Shown: positions 25,766 to 34,020 of the stretch, one piece after another
Layout of the letters: each line of letters begins with the position of its first letter
Numbering within the stretch: the stretch's first letter is position 1
NCBI GenBank assembly: GCA_905478195.1
Contig: CAJQHM010000026.1
Span: forward strand, 1 to 42,560
DNA from: an uncultured Pseudomonadales bacterium
GTDB lineage: Bacteria > Pseudomonadota > Gammaproteobacteria > Pseudomonadales > Pseudohongiellaceae
Direction of reading: 5' to 3'
DNA length: 42,560 bases
The notes under the pieces: generated by a model
Told to the model about the DNA's origin: nothing
Databases searched by the model: none
What the model saw: the letters and a program-made list of their open reading frames with translations, nothing else
Made by a program: the position numbers and the translations under genes

Positions 25766-26579
25766 TGTTACCGGTCTCTCAGCTATAACTCTAGCAGCCG
25801 TGACACAGCTCAGCGCGCAGACGGTGCATATCGCACATTGTATGGCTGGCTGCCCTGTAAATGATGGTGGTATTCTGCCCGACGATAGCGAGCTAATCGT
25901 GCGGCAGCTGTTTGTCGCCTCCATCAATAGCCGCACTGGTCTTTCAGATTGGCAAGCCTATAGAGTGCTTGCCGACAGCGTTGGTGTCGCCTCCCTATTG
26001 CCACGCGCCTGGTATGAAGATTCATTAGTCTCTCCCAATGTAGCCTCTGCTAATGTCATCGATGACGGTCAGCAGTTCGTGCAAGCATTACCGATAGACG
26101 CGGAAGAGCGTAGCTATCAGTTAAATGAAATCAATATCTTATCCGAGGATCAGGGGCGGCTGGTGCCGATGAGCAGCTTTGCCGGCACTCCCTATTGGTC
26201 GGAGCTGAACTTTCTCAGCAATATGGCAGCCCTTCCTTTCGAGCTGCGAGCAGGAAGCTGGTCTCGGCTCGATCAGGCGATTAATGCCTTAGCGAATAAG
26301 ACCGGTGAGGTCTTCGTCGTCACCGGTCCTATCTATGATGATCGGGAGAGGGTTGACGATGATGCGCTGATAAATCCTTCGGCCTATTTCAAAGTCATAA
26401 GTACCCGCTATGCGATGAGTGCTTTCATTTTCAGTAGTGATGTTCGGCAGCATGTGAATTTCTGTGATCAGCTAAGTACTATGGAAGTTGTGGAAGGGCG
26501 GTCGGGACTGGACTTGTTTCCGCAGCGAGGGAATGACTTTACTGATACTCTTCATGCACAATTGGGCTGCGCACCCTGA
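25728..26579 (+). CDS. Secreted NUC-family (DNA/RNA non-specific endonuclease) protein with degenerate active site
   Basis: The 283-residue protein has a signal peptide (to about residue 31) and the overall pattern of the Serratia-type nuclease fold: an N-terminal CxxGCP, the DWQAYRV strand, the catalytic-motif region and FVVTGPIYDD. The signature DRGH is DQGR here (residues 141-144), so the catalytic His is Arg144. The magnesium-binding Asn is Arg174 in ELRAGSW, and the nearby Glu is Asp182. These changes should abolish the known mechanism. The frame is intact with normal codon use, so it may have kept a binding or structural role. It overlaps the aldo/keto reductase gene by 38 bases. Confidence 0.8.
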   Translation: MKYISKSFIRWASVTGLSAITLAAVTQLSAQTVHIAHCMAGCPVNDGGILPDDSELIVRQLFVASINSRTGLSDWQAYRVLADSVGVASLLPRAWYEDSLVSPNVASANVIDDGQQFVQALPIDAEERSYQLNEINILSEDQGRLVPMSSFAGTPYWSELNFLSNMAALPFELRAGSWSRLDQAINALANKTGEVFVVTGPIYDDRERVDDDALINPSAYFKVISTRYAMSAFIFSSDVRQHVNFCDQLSTMEVVEGRSGLDLFPQRGNDFTDTLHAQLGCAP

Positions 26580-26658
26580 ACTCACGTTATTGAAGCGTGG
26601 ACTACGATAGCGCATCAGAATAAAAACGCGAATTAAAAACTAAAGAGAATAACCATCT

Positions 26659-27369
26659 ATGCAATTCGTAATAGAACAACAAGAACCGATTACAGTTCCA
26701 GTGCGGACAAGCCCTGATACGGAAGTCAACGAGCAGAGCCCGAAGTTTCCAGTACATCGTATTTATTGTGTTGGCAGAAACTATGGCGAGCATGTAAAGG
26801 AGATGGGGGGAGACACCAAGGAAGAGCCGCCAGTGTTTTTTAGTAAGCCGGCAAGCGCCTGTGTCACATTCAATCAGAATGTAGCCTATCCACAGGCCAC
26901 CAAGGAATTGCACCATGAGGTGGAGCTGGTTGTTGCCCTGAAATCTGGCGGCAAAGATATTTCTCCGGACTCCGCGATGGACTGCGTGTATGGCTACGGT
27001 GTTGGCATCGATTTCACCAGGCGCGATCTACAAGCGCTTGCCAAGGACAAGGGCCGGCCCTGGGATGTTGCCAAGGGGTTTGATCAGTCTGCGCCAATTT
27101 CGGCAATTCTGCCGGCGAGTGAGGTTTCACAGCTTAGTGATGCTGAGATTTCGCTTAAGGTTAACGGTGAAATGCGTCAGCAGGCACAGCTTAGCGATAT
27201 GATTTGGTCGGTTCCTGAAATAATCTGCGAGCTATCAAAATTCTTCGAGCTAAAACCTGGAGATATTATCTATACTGGAACGCCTTCTGGTGTAACTGCT
27301 GTAATCAAGGGTGACCGTATCACTGCTTCGGTGGCTGGTATAGGATCTCTGGACTTCAAGATAGTATAG
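26659..27369 (+). CDS. Fumarylacetoacetate hydrolase (FAH) family protein
   Basis: This 236-residue enzyme has the FAH fold, typical of hydrolases, decarboxylases and isomerases of aromatic breakdown or oxaloacetate metabolism. The start of the domain is IYCVGRNYGEHVKEM. The metal ligands lie in HHEVELVVAL (two Glu) and GVGIDFTRRDLQ (Asp), and the substrate loop is KGFDQSAPI. The last strand carries GDIIYTGTPSGV. It is the short bacterial type, like YcgM/FAHD1. The exact substrate is not determined. The SLC13-type permease gene follows after 15 bases and may supply its acid substrate. Confidence 0.93.
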   Translation: MQFVIEQQEPITVPVRTSPDTEVNEQSPKFPVHRIYCVGRNYGEHVKEMGGDTKEEPPVFFSKPASACVTFNQNVAYPQATKELHHEVELVVALKSGGKDISPDSAMDCVYGYGVGIDFTRRDLQALAKDKGRPWDVAKGFDQSAPISAILPASEVSQLSDAEISLKVNGEMRQQAQLSDMIWSVPEIICELSKFFELKPGDIIYTGTPSGVTAVIKGDRITASVAGIGSLDFKIV

Positions 27370-27384
27370 GCAGAATCGTTTTCT

Positions 27385-29160
27385 ATGAGTACTGATCAAG
27401 CTGTTCTACTCTTAATATTGTTCGCTCTGTTAGTGCTGCTGGTTTGGGGGCGCTGGCGTTACGACATTGTCGCTCTGGGCGCCCTGTTTACTGCTAGTAT
27501 CTTCGGCTTGGTGCCGCAGACAGAATTATTCGCCGGCTTTGGTAATCCTGCAACTATAACTGTCGTCATGGTATTAATAGTGAGCTTCGGTCTGACCAAA
27601 TCCGGGGCTGTAGAATTTATAGCCGATGCCATCGAGCCTATCTCTACCTCACCGTATCTGCATATTGCGGTATTAACATTTCTCGCTGCATTCCTCTCGA
27701 TGTTTATGAACAACGTCGGTGCGCTGGCGCTGCTTATGCCTATCGCTATTAAATCTACTACCATGGCGGGGCGGTCTCCGGCTACGGTGCTGATGCCGCT
27801 TTCCTTCGGCTCTATTCTTGGCGGTCTCGTAACCTTGATTGGTACGCCTCCGAATATTCTGATCGCAAACTATCGTCAGCAGATGACGGGTGAGGCATTC
27901 ACCATGTTTGATTTTGCACCTGTCGGTGGGGGCATAGCGATCAGTGGAATATTTTTCATGCTTCTAATTGGCTGGAAGTTGGTGAGGGTGCGGAAACAAA
28001 CTACTGGCTTGGATCTTTTCGACGTGGAGAAGTACCTCTTCGAGCTCAAGGTGACAGAGGAGTCCGTATTTGCGAATAAGAAGGCGGATGAGCTAAAAGA
28101 TGCCTTAGCCGAACACAAATTGTCAGTTCTTTCGATGGTACATCGACGAGAGAAGCTTCCCATGGTCTATAGGCGCCAGATGATTTTGCCGAATGATCTA
28201 TTAATGTTGCAGGGATCTCACGACGATATAGCGCAATTTGCAAGTGCAAACGGGCTACTTATGGTGTCTGCGGAGAATGCACAGAAGGAGGTCTTGCATT
28301 CGGAGGATTCGAAGGTTGCAGAAGTGGTAGTGACGCCTAACTCACCCATAGTGGGTAGAACGGTTAGCCAGATTAGGTTTAATAGGAAATATTCAGTCAA
28401 TTTGCTGGCCGCATCAAGATCGGGTACTCCGCATAAGGAGAGGTTAAGAGACTTCAAGTTTGAGATCGGGGATGTTCTGTTGCTGCACGGTGGGGAAGAC
28501 GAAATCGAGGAGGCGATAATAAAGTTGAACTGTTATCCGCTGGCGAGTCGAGTTCTGGGTCTGGGCAGGAGCAAGAAAGCAGTGCCTGCCATGCTCACGT
28601 TTATTATCGCCATTGTCGCAGCGGCAAGTGGTCTAGTAACTATTCAGCTGGCCTTGGGTTTTGCAACGGTGGCCATGGTGTTGCTGAATATAGTACCCAT
28701 CAGGGAGTTCTACGATGGCGTCGATTGGGCTGTAGTCGTTCTGCTGGGCGCGATGATTCCGCTTGGGGCTGCATTGGAAACGACAGGGACAACGACACTG
28801 TTAGTTAACGGCATCCTAGCCGTAGCCGGCGATATGTCTCCTGTGTTTCTGATCGCAATGATACTAATTATTACTATGTCGGTATCAGACGTTCTCAACA
28901 ATGCCGCGACAGCGATCCTGATGGCGCCAATTGCATTCAATATAGCCTTGTCACTCAACCTCAATCCGGACGCTTTCTTGATGGCCGTCGCCGTAGGTGC
29001 ATCATGCGCATTCTTAACTCCGATTGGTCATCAGAACAATGCGCTAATAATGGGGCCTGGTGGCTATAAATTTGGTGACTACTGGCGCATGGGTCTGCCG
29101 TTGGAGATCGTTATAGTTGTCGTTGCTCTTCCACTTTTGCTTATAGTTTGGCCCCTCTAG
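27385..29160 (+). CDS. SLC13/CitMHS-type permease with two RCK_C (TrkA-C) domains
   Basis: This 591-residue transporter has an N-terminal membrane half (about residues 5-205) with the motif NNVGALALLMPIAIKS and SFGSILGGLVTLIGTPPNILIA. A cytosolic middle holds two TrkA-C-type domains (about 210-390, VLRDFKFEIGDVLLLHG near the end of the second), and a C-terminal membrane half contains VSDVLNNAATAILMAPIAF and TPIGHQNNALIMGPGGYKF. Members move dicarboxylates, sulfate or similar anions with sodium or protons. The substrate is not known here. It lies 15 bases after the FAH gene, most likely in one operon. Confidence 0.92.
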   Translation: MSTDQAVLLLILFALLVLLVWGRWRYDIVALGALFTASIFGLVPQTELFAGFGNPATITVVMVLIVSFGLTKSGAVEFIADAIEPISTSPYLHIAVLTFLAAFLSMFMNNVGALALLMPIAIKSTTMAGRSPATVLMPLSFGSILGGLVTLIGTPPNILIANYRQQMTGEAFTMFDFAPVGGGIAISGIFFMLLIGWKLVRVRKQTTGLDLFDVEKYLFELKVTEESVFANKKADELKDALAEHKLSVLSMVHRREKLPMVYRRQMILPNDLLMLQGSHDDIAQFASANGLLMVSAENAQKEVLHSEDSKVAEVVVTPNSPIVGRTVSQIRFNRKYSVNLLAASRSGTPHKERLRDFKFEIGDVLLLHGGEDEIEEAIIKLNCYPLASRVLGLGRSKKAVPAMLTFIIAIVAAASGLVTIQLALGFATVAMVLLNIVPIREFYDGVDWAVVVLLGAMIPLGAALETTGTTTLLVNGILAVAGDMSPVFLIAMILIITMSVSDVLNNAATAILMAPIAFNIALSLNLNPDAFLMAVAVGASCAFLTPIGHQNNALIMGPGGYKFGDYWRMGLPLEIVIVVVALPLLLIVWPL

Positions 29161-29247
29161 GTACAGAGTTTGCACGGCTTAAGTGTGATTGCTAGTAAGG
29201 CCAGAATGCTATAAGTTACAGGCTTTATCATCGGTTGAGCTGTTCCT

Positions 29248-30690
29248 ATGCGTGTCAATTGGAAGACTTATAATTCCGGCAAATTTTTTGATGAGATCAT
29301 CAGCACTCCAGGTTTTGCCCGTAAGCCAGCACGCCGTCTAGCGAGTTATCTTGCTTCTCTGACTCATGGTGAGTTGCTTGAAAAGAAGCGCGCTGCCGAT
29401 CTGGCAATCAAGACGATGGGTATTTCCTTTACCGTCTACAGTGATGCTGGAAATATCGATAGAGAGTGGCCCTATGACATCATTCCGCGCATCATTGCGG
29501 AGAAAGAATGGGATCAAACCAGTCTGGGTCTGCAGCAACGGCTACGCGCTCTAAACTGCTTCATCAACGATACCTATAACGATCAGAAAATTTTTAAAGA
29601 CAAGGTAATTCCCAAAGAACTCGTTCTGGATTCGACCAATTTTAGAAAGCAGTGTATGGGAATTAAACCGCGCTTTGGCGTCTGGGCTCATATCTGCGGT
29701 ACTGACCTGATTAAGGGTGATGACGGTCAGTTTTATGTCTTGGAAGATAATCTTCGGGTTCCTTCCGGTGTTTCCTATATGCTGGAAAATCGACGAGTAA
29801 CGAAGCGTGTTTTTCCCGAACTTTTCGAGAAGCACAGCATTCGTCCTATTACAGAATATCCGGCGCAGTTGTTTGACACGCTGGCGGCAATCTCTCCCCG
29901 ACAGTCAGACTACCCCGAGGTCGTCGTTCTCACCCCTGGAGTCTATAACTCAGCATACTTCGAACACTCCTTCCTCGCGCAGCGTATGGGGGCAGAGTTG
30001 GTTGAGGGTGGAGATCTTGTCGTTGAGAATGACAGGGTCTACATGCGTACTATCGATGGACTGTCGCAGGTGGATGTCATCTATCGAAGAATTGATGACC
30101 TGTTTCTTGACCCAAAAGTTTTCAATAAAGACTCCGCATTGGGTGTTCCCGGGCTGTTTCAGTCCTGGGTTAAAGGCAATGTAGCCCTTGCTAACGCTCC
30201 GGGAGCTGGAGTAGCTGACGACAAGATTATCTATACTTATGTTCCAGCGATGATTAAATATTATCTAGGAGAGGAGCCGCTGCTGCCAAATGTGCCGAGT
30301 TTTCTCTGCGTCGATAAAGTACAGCGGCAGCATGTGCTGCAGAACCTGGACAAATTAGTGATTAAACCTGCGAATGAATCCGGCGGCTATGGCATGCTCA
30401 TTGGCCCGCAGGCTAGCAAGAGGGAATTGGCGGAATTTGCTCGAAGAATCAAAGCCGATCCGAGAAATTACATGGCACAGCCACTCATTTCACTTTCTAC
30501 CGTGCCCATCTTGGGCGAGCATAGTGTAGAGCCAAGACATGTCGACTTGCGACCCTTCATCCTGCAGGCAGATAAGACGCACGTAACTGCTGGGGGTCTC
30601 ACGCGAGTCGCGATGGTGAAGGGCTCCTTCGTGGTTAATTCATCACAGGGTGGCGGCAGTAAAGACACCTGGATAGTGGGAGATAAATAA
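29248..30690 (+). CDS. Circularly permuted type 2 ATP-grasp protein (COG2308)
   Basis: This 480-residue protein belongs to the circularly permuted ATP-grasp family, predicted to make amide or peptide bonds with ATP. The C-terminal ATP-binding segment is seen in VIKPANESGGYGMLIGPQ and the metal-binding segment in EPRHVDLRPFILQ. The N-terminal half has the family pattern RLRALNCFINDTYNDQKIF and LEDNLRVPSGVSYMLENR. It heads an operon with the alpha-E gene (5-base gap) and the metallopeptidase gene. In other genomes the same pair is known to occur with the proteasome homologue Anbu, as here. The ligated substrates remain unknown. Confidence 0.94.
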   Translation: MRVNWKTYNSGKFFDEIISTPGFARKPARRLASYLASLTHGELLEKKRAADLAIKTMGISFTVYSDAGNIDREWPYDIIPRIIAEKEWDQTSLGLQQRLRALNCFINDTYNDQKIFKDKVIPKELVLDSTNFRKQCMGIKPRFGVWAHICGTDLIKGDDGQFYVLEDNLRVPSGVSYMLENRRVTKRVFPELFEKHSIRPITEYPAQLFDTLAAISPRQSDYPEVVVLTPGVYNSAYFEHSFLAQRMGAELVEGGDLVVENDRVYMRTIDGLSQVDVIYRRIDDLFLDPKVFNKDSALGVPGLFQSWVKGNVALANAPGAGVADDKIIYTYVPAMIKYYLGEEPLLPNVPSFLCVDKVQRQHVLQNLDKLVIKPANESGGYGMLIGPQASKRELAEFARRIKADPRNYMAQPLISLSTVPILGEHSVEPRHVDLRPFILQADKTHVTAGGLTRVAMVKGSFVVNSSQGGGSKDTWIVGDK

Positions 30691-30695
30691 ACCTT

Positions 30696-31643
30696 ATGCT
30701 TTCACGAGTTGCTGAACGAATATACTGGCAGGCGCGTTATTTGGAACGCGCGGAGAATACCGCGCGTCTTCTCAATGTGTTTTCTACCTTGCTGCTAGAC
30801 CTGCCTCCAGGTACTAAGCTGGGGTGGAGGTCTCTAGTGGAGATCACCGGCAATGAGATCGCCTTCGATGGGAAATACAAGCAGGCGAACGAACGCAATG
30901 TTATGCGCTTTCTGATGCTAGATGGTGGAAGCAGTTCACTGCTCGCGACGTTAGCGAATACTCGAGAGAATGCCCGAACTACTAGAGAGATAATGCCGCT
31001 AGAGGCATTTGAGCAGATCAATGACCTCTATCATTATGCGAAAGACAACGCGGCCGCTTCCCTATCCGGTGGTTCCAGGCACAAATTTCTCGAAGAAGTC
31101 ATTTCCAATTGTCATGAGATCTCAGGTTTGATGGCAGGCAGTATGAGTAGGGGAGCGGCATATAGTTTTGTTCGCCTTGGTAGATCGCTAGAGCGAGCCG
31201 ATATGGCAACTCGCATTATCGATGTTGGTTCCGGCAATTTGTTGCCTGATATTGGTACGGGGAAGAGGCAGGCAGAATCGAATGAGCCTTATGAAAACAC
31301 GCTCTGGATGAACATTCTGCGCTCACTAACTGCTTATCAGATGTACCGCCAACACGTGAAGCACCGAGTTAACGGTGAAGATGTCGTACGGTTTCTACTT
31401 CAGGATGATGACTTCCCTCGTGCGGCGACTCATGCTCTGACGACAATAACGAAGGTATTGAAGCACCTGCCGAAGAATGGCAAAGCCGCCAAGCAGGTGG
31501 ACAAGACACTTCTGATCATTCAGAAGGGCAACATCAGCAAGTTACTAGACGCGGGCTTGTTTAAATATCTTGATGGCTTACAAATTGAAATTGCCACGAT
31601 ACATCAAAGTATTGCGGACACATGGTTTCTTCCTCACAAATAG
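30696..31643 (+). CDS. Alpha-E domain protein (DUF403, COG2307)
   Basis: The 315-residue all-helical protein begins with the diagnostic MLSRVAERIYWQARYLERAE and contains the alpha-E pattern NARTTREIMPLEAFEQINDLY and FVRLGRSLERADMATRIIDVG. Alpha-E proteins nearly always accompany circularly permuted ATP-grasp enzymes and are thought to help the ligase reaction or bind its product; no direct activity is established. It lies 5 bases after the ATP-grasp gene and its TAG is directly followed by the ATG of the metallopeptidase. Confidence 0.94.
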   Translation: MLSRVAERIYWQARYLERAENTARLLNVFSTLLLDLPPGTKLGWRSLVEITGNEIAFDGKYKQANERNVMRFLMLDGGSSSLLATLANTRENARTTREIMPLEAFEQINDLYHYAKDNAAASLSGGSRHKFLEEVISNCHEISGLMAGSMSRGAAYSFVRLGRSLERADMATRIIDVGSGNLLPDIGTGKRQAESNEPYENTLWMNILRSLTAYQMYRQHVKHRVNGEDVVRFLLQDDDFPRAATHALTTITKVLKHLPKNGKAAKQVDKTLLIIQKGNISKLLDAGLFKYLDGLQIEIATIHQSIADTWFLPHK

Positions 31644-32654
31644 ATGAAAAATTATAAATGTAAATGCGGGCAGGTGCTCTTCTTCGAGAATACCAAGTGC
31701 CTCAGTTGTGGTTTTAGTGTTGGCTTCGACCCGCATACCATGAAGATGCGCCGAGTCGCCGACGCGAGCTTGAGCAATTCTCAGATTGCAGCGAGAAGGT
31801 CTCCGCTACATCGCTGCAAGAATAATATCGACTATGATGTGTGTAATTGGTTGGTCAATGATCCGGCTGCTGAATACTGTCTTTCCTGCGAGCTAAACCA
31901 TACGATTCCGAATTTGCTGGACCAGAATAGGCGTGCGTGGTGGAAGAGTCTGGAATATGCCAAACGTCGACTGGTCTACTCCCTGTTGAGTCTTAACTTG
32001 CCCGTAGTAAGCAAGCGTAAAGACCCAATGGGCTTGGCTTTCAAGTTTATGGAAGACAAGAGGACAAACCCGGAAGTCTTCGAATCCCATGTCAATACCG
32101 GTCACCTCGATGGCATGATTACCATTAACATCGCTGAAGCGGATCGGGTGAAGAGCGAAATCGCCAGGCAATATACCAGAGAGTTGTATCGTACCCTTCT
32201 TGGCCATTTCCGCCATGAAAGCGGACACTATTACTTTCTTAAGTTGATCGATACCGATCTGAGGAAAGAGCAATTTAAGGCATTATTCGGCGACTACACG
32301 GTTGATTACTCTACGGCACTGAAGGCCTATTATGAGAATAACTTCGTCACACCCCATGACCCGAATATGATCAGCCATTATGCACAGTCGCATCCCTGGG
32401 AGGACTGGGCGGAAGTCTGGGCGCATTACCTGCACATGATAGATACACTCGAGACGGCGAACCAGTATCGTGTACGACAGAGCTCGGCACAGTTTGACGA
32501 TATCGATAATACTCTGGCTAAGTGGGCAGATTTGACGCTGCTACTGAATTCGCTGAACCGGAGTATGGGGCTGGAAGATGCCTATCCGTTTGTACTCTCG
32601 GAGCTATCGCTTAGGAAGCTTCGTTTCGTTCATGGCCTAATTTATCCCAGTTAG
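31644..32654 (+). CDS. Zinc-ribbon metallopeptidase (putative zinc-binding peptidase Mx family)
   Basis: This 336-residue protein starts with two zinc ribbons (Cys6, Cys8, Cys19, Cys22; then Cys58, Cys67, Cys79, Cys82). The catalytic motif HESGH lies at residues 191-195 in LLGHFRHESGHYYFLKL. A second conserved block with possible third ligand follows (HPWEDWAEVWAHYLHMIDTLETA). The layout fits the COG4307-type putative metallopeptidases; activity has not been shown for this group to my knowledge. It begins on the base after the alpha-E stop. Its last 44 bases overlap the 3' end of the convergent anbu gene. Confidence 0.9.
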   Translation: MKNYKCKCGQVLFFENTKCLSCGFSVGFDPHTMKMRRVADASLSNSQIAARRSPLHRCKNNIDYDVCNWLVNDPAAEYCLSCELNHTIPNLLDQNRRAWWKSLEYAKRRLVYSLLSLNLPVVSKRKDPMGLAFKFMEDKRTNPEVFESHVNTGHLDGMITINIAEADRVKSEIARQYTRELYRTLLGHFRHESGHYYFLKLIDTDLRKEQFKALFGDYTVDYSTALKAYYENNFVTPHDPNMISHYAQSHPWEDWAEVWAHYLHMIDTLETANQYRVRQSSAQFDDIDNTLAKWADLTLLLNSLNRSMGLEDAYPFVLSELSLRKLRFVHGLIYPS

Positions 32655-33369
32655 TTGCCCAGGTTAGGGGCGGCATACGCAGAAAGGCATCTTTGAGTAG
32701 CTGATCCCAAGATTTTTTTAGATCGCGAAGAAATTCGCTGTCTTCGTCGAAGCGATGATAATTCGTCGCGGTGAGAGAGCCAGTTTTGTAGATTAGCATT
32801 TCAATCGGTGGCCCCACGCTCAGGTTGCTGCGCAGCGTTGAGTCCATGGAAACGAGTGCGCACATAGCGCAAGTATCCAGATCAAGCTCAGGTGTCAGAA
32901 TGCGGTCGAGTATGGGCTTGCCGTATTTGCTTTCACCTATCTGCAGATAGGTCGTGTCCTTAGAGGTCGTGATGTGGTTCCCTTCCGGATAGACCAGAAT
33001 AGTTTCATGTTTGGCAGTGCCGATCTGACCGCCGATGATAAAGCTAGCCTCGAACTTCTTGCCTTCGACTGTGCGTTTTTCCTGTTGTTCCCTTGAGATA
33101 TCACCGATGTAATCAGCCGCCTCTTCGAGGCTGCCAATATTGAGGAGGTTTACGTCCGCATTCTTTCGGATATCGGACTTTACGGTAGCGATGGTGGCCT
33201 GAGATGTGGCCAGGTTACCGGCGCTGAGGATGACGAACTGACGCTTTCCATCGATGCCGAAGCGAAACATTTTACTGTAAGTGGACACCTGATCTATGCC
33301 GGCGTTGGTAAGTGAATCGGAGCAAAAGATCATGCCTCCGTCCACGGATACTGCTACACAATAAGTCAT
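32611..33369 (-). CDS. Anbu, proteasome-type peptidase (COG3484)
   Basis: This 252-residue protein is a bacterial homologue of proteasome beta subunits and HslV. Removal of Met would expose Thr2 as N-terminal nucleophile (MTYCVAVSVDGG), and Asp18 and Lys33 sit where HslV has Asp17 and Lys33. SDSLTNAGIDQVSTYSKMF and LSAGNLATSQ are Anbu signatures. Characterised Anbu proteins form open helical assemblies with weak or no activity on standard peptides. The gene lies on the opposite strand to the ATP-grasp operon, with 44 bases of 3' overlap, so expression must be separate. The start lacks a clear Shine-Dalgarno and is preceded by an A-rich run. Confidence 0.94.
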   Translation of the reverse strand: MTYCVAVSVDGGMIFCSDSLTNAGIDQVSTYSKMFRFGIDGKRQFVILSAGNLATSQATIATVKSDIRKNADVNLLNIGSLEEAADYIGDISREQQEKRTVEGKKFEASFIIGGQIGTAKHETILVYPEGNHITTSKDTTYLQIGESKYGKPILDRILTPELDLDTCAMCALVSMDSTLRSNLSVGPPIEMLIYKTGSLTATNYHRFDEDSEFLRDLKKSWDQLLKDAFLRMPPLTWATNWDKLGHERNEAS

Positions 33370-33550
33370 TTTTTTTAATTCTAGAAAATCAGGCGGACAA
33401 TCATACTAACTATGCTGGTAGCTGGGTAGCGGTTTTTCAAGAATTTCGGGGAGAAATTATCACGAGTTTTAGGGGATTTGTCTGGAGCGAACAATACCCA
33501 ATGGGCCTTTAAAAATGGCCTTTACAGGAGCTTCTATCGACTTTATAGGG

Positions 33551-33811
33551 CTAGCGCATGGAGTCTAGCAGGCCATCCAGATCGTCGTAGTCGAATTCAT
33601 CATCATAGTCGAATTCGTGCTCGATACGCTTGCTCTCCAAACGTTCTTCGATGCGCCTGCGCAAATCAGTTAGCTGTGTCTTAGAGGAGGCTGTTTGAAC
33701 GGCCTCGTCTTCGTCAGCATCATCATCCGCTTCATCGATCGGTAGTATAGCAGCAGTATCAAAAAACTCTTTCGAGTCGTCGATTGAGTCATCCCATTGG
33801 GTTTCTTTCAT
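33551..33811 (-). CDS. Small acidic PA3496-family protein
   Basis: The 86-residue protein has an acidic, probably disordered N-terminal half (DEADDDADEDEA) and a C-terminal basic helix LTDLRRRIEERLESKRIEHEF followed by an acidic tail DYDDEFDYDDLDGLLD. The RRRIEE-R helix is the hallmark of the PA3496 family, annotated as putative envelope-integrity proteins in pseudomonads. ATG 33811 is preferred to a GTG four codons upstream. The start codon overlaps a 12-base palindrome. About 180 bases with no gene lie on each side. Confidence 0.65.
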   Translation of the reverse strand: MKETQWDDSIDDSKEFFDTAAILPIDEADDDADEDEAVQTASSKTQLTDLRRRIEERLESKRIEHEFDYDDEFDYDDLDGLLDSMR

Positions 33812-33822
33812 GGTGATCACCA
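33811..33822. promoter_or_regulatory. 12-base perfect palindrome at the start codon of the PA3496-like gene
   Basis: TGGTGATCACCA is fully symmetrical and overlaps the first base of the ATG (minus strand). It could be an operator or a small RNA hairpin at the translation start. No second copy was noticed elsewhere in the window. Confidence 0.3.
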
Positions 33823-34020
33823 CTCTGTCAAAATAAACGGTGTTTAATTGAGAGCACTAGCTCCTAGGTAAACTTATCGTTTGTTCTGGCGCGAATCTTC
33901 AATAAAAATTACGAAAAAATCAAAGGATATTTTAAGAATTTTTAGAGGGTAGGAATCGCTCGGGAGGGCGCCAGAGAAAGGCTAATAAAAACAGTAAATT
34001 ACTTGGGTGAAAAGGGGCGT

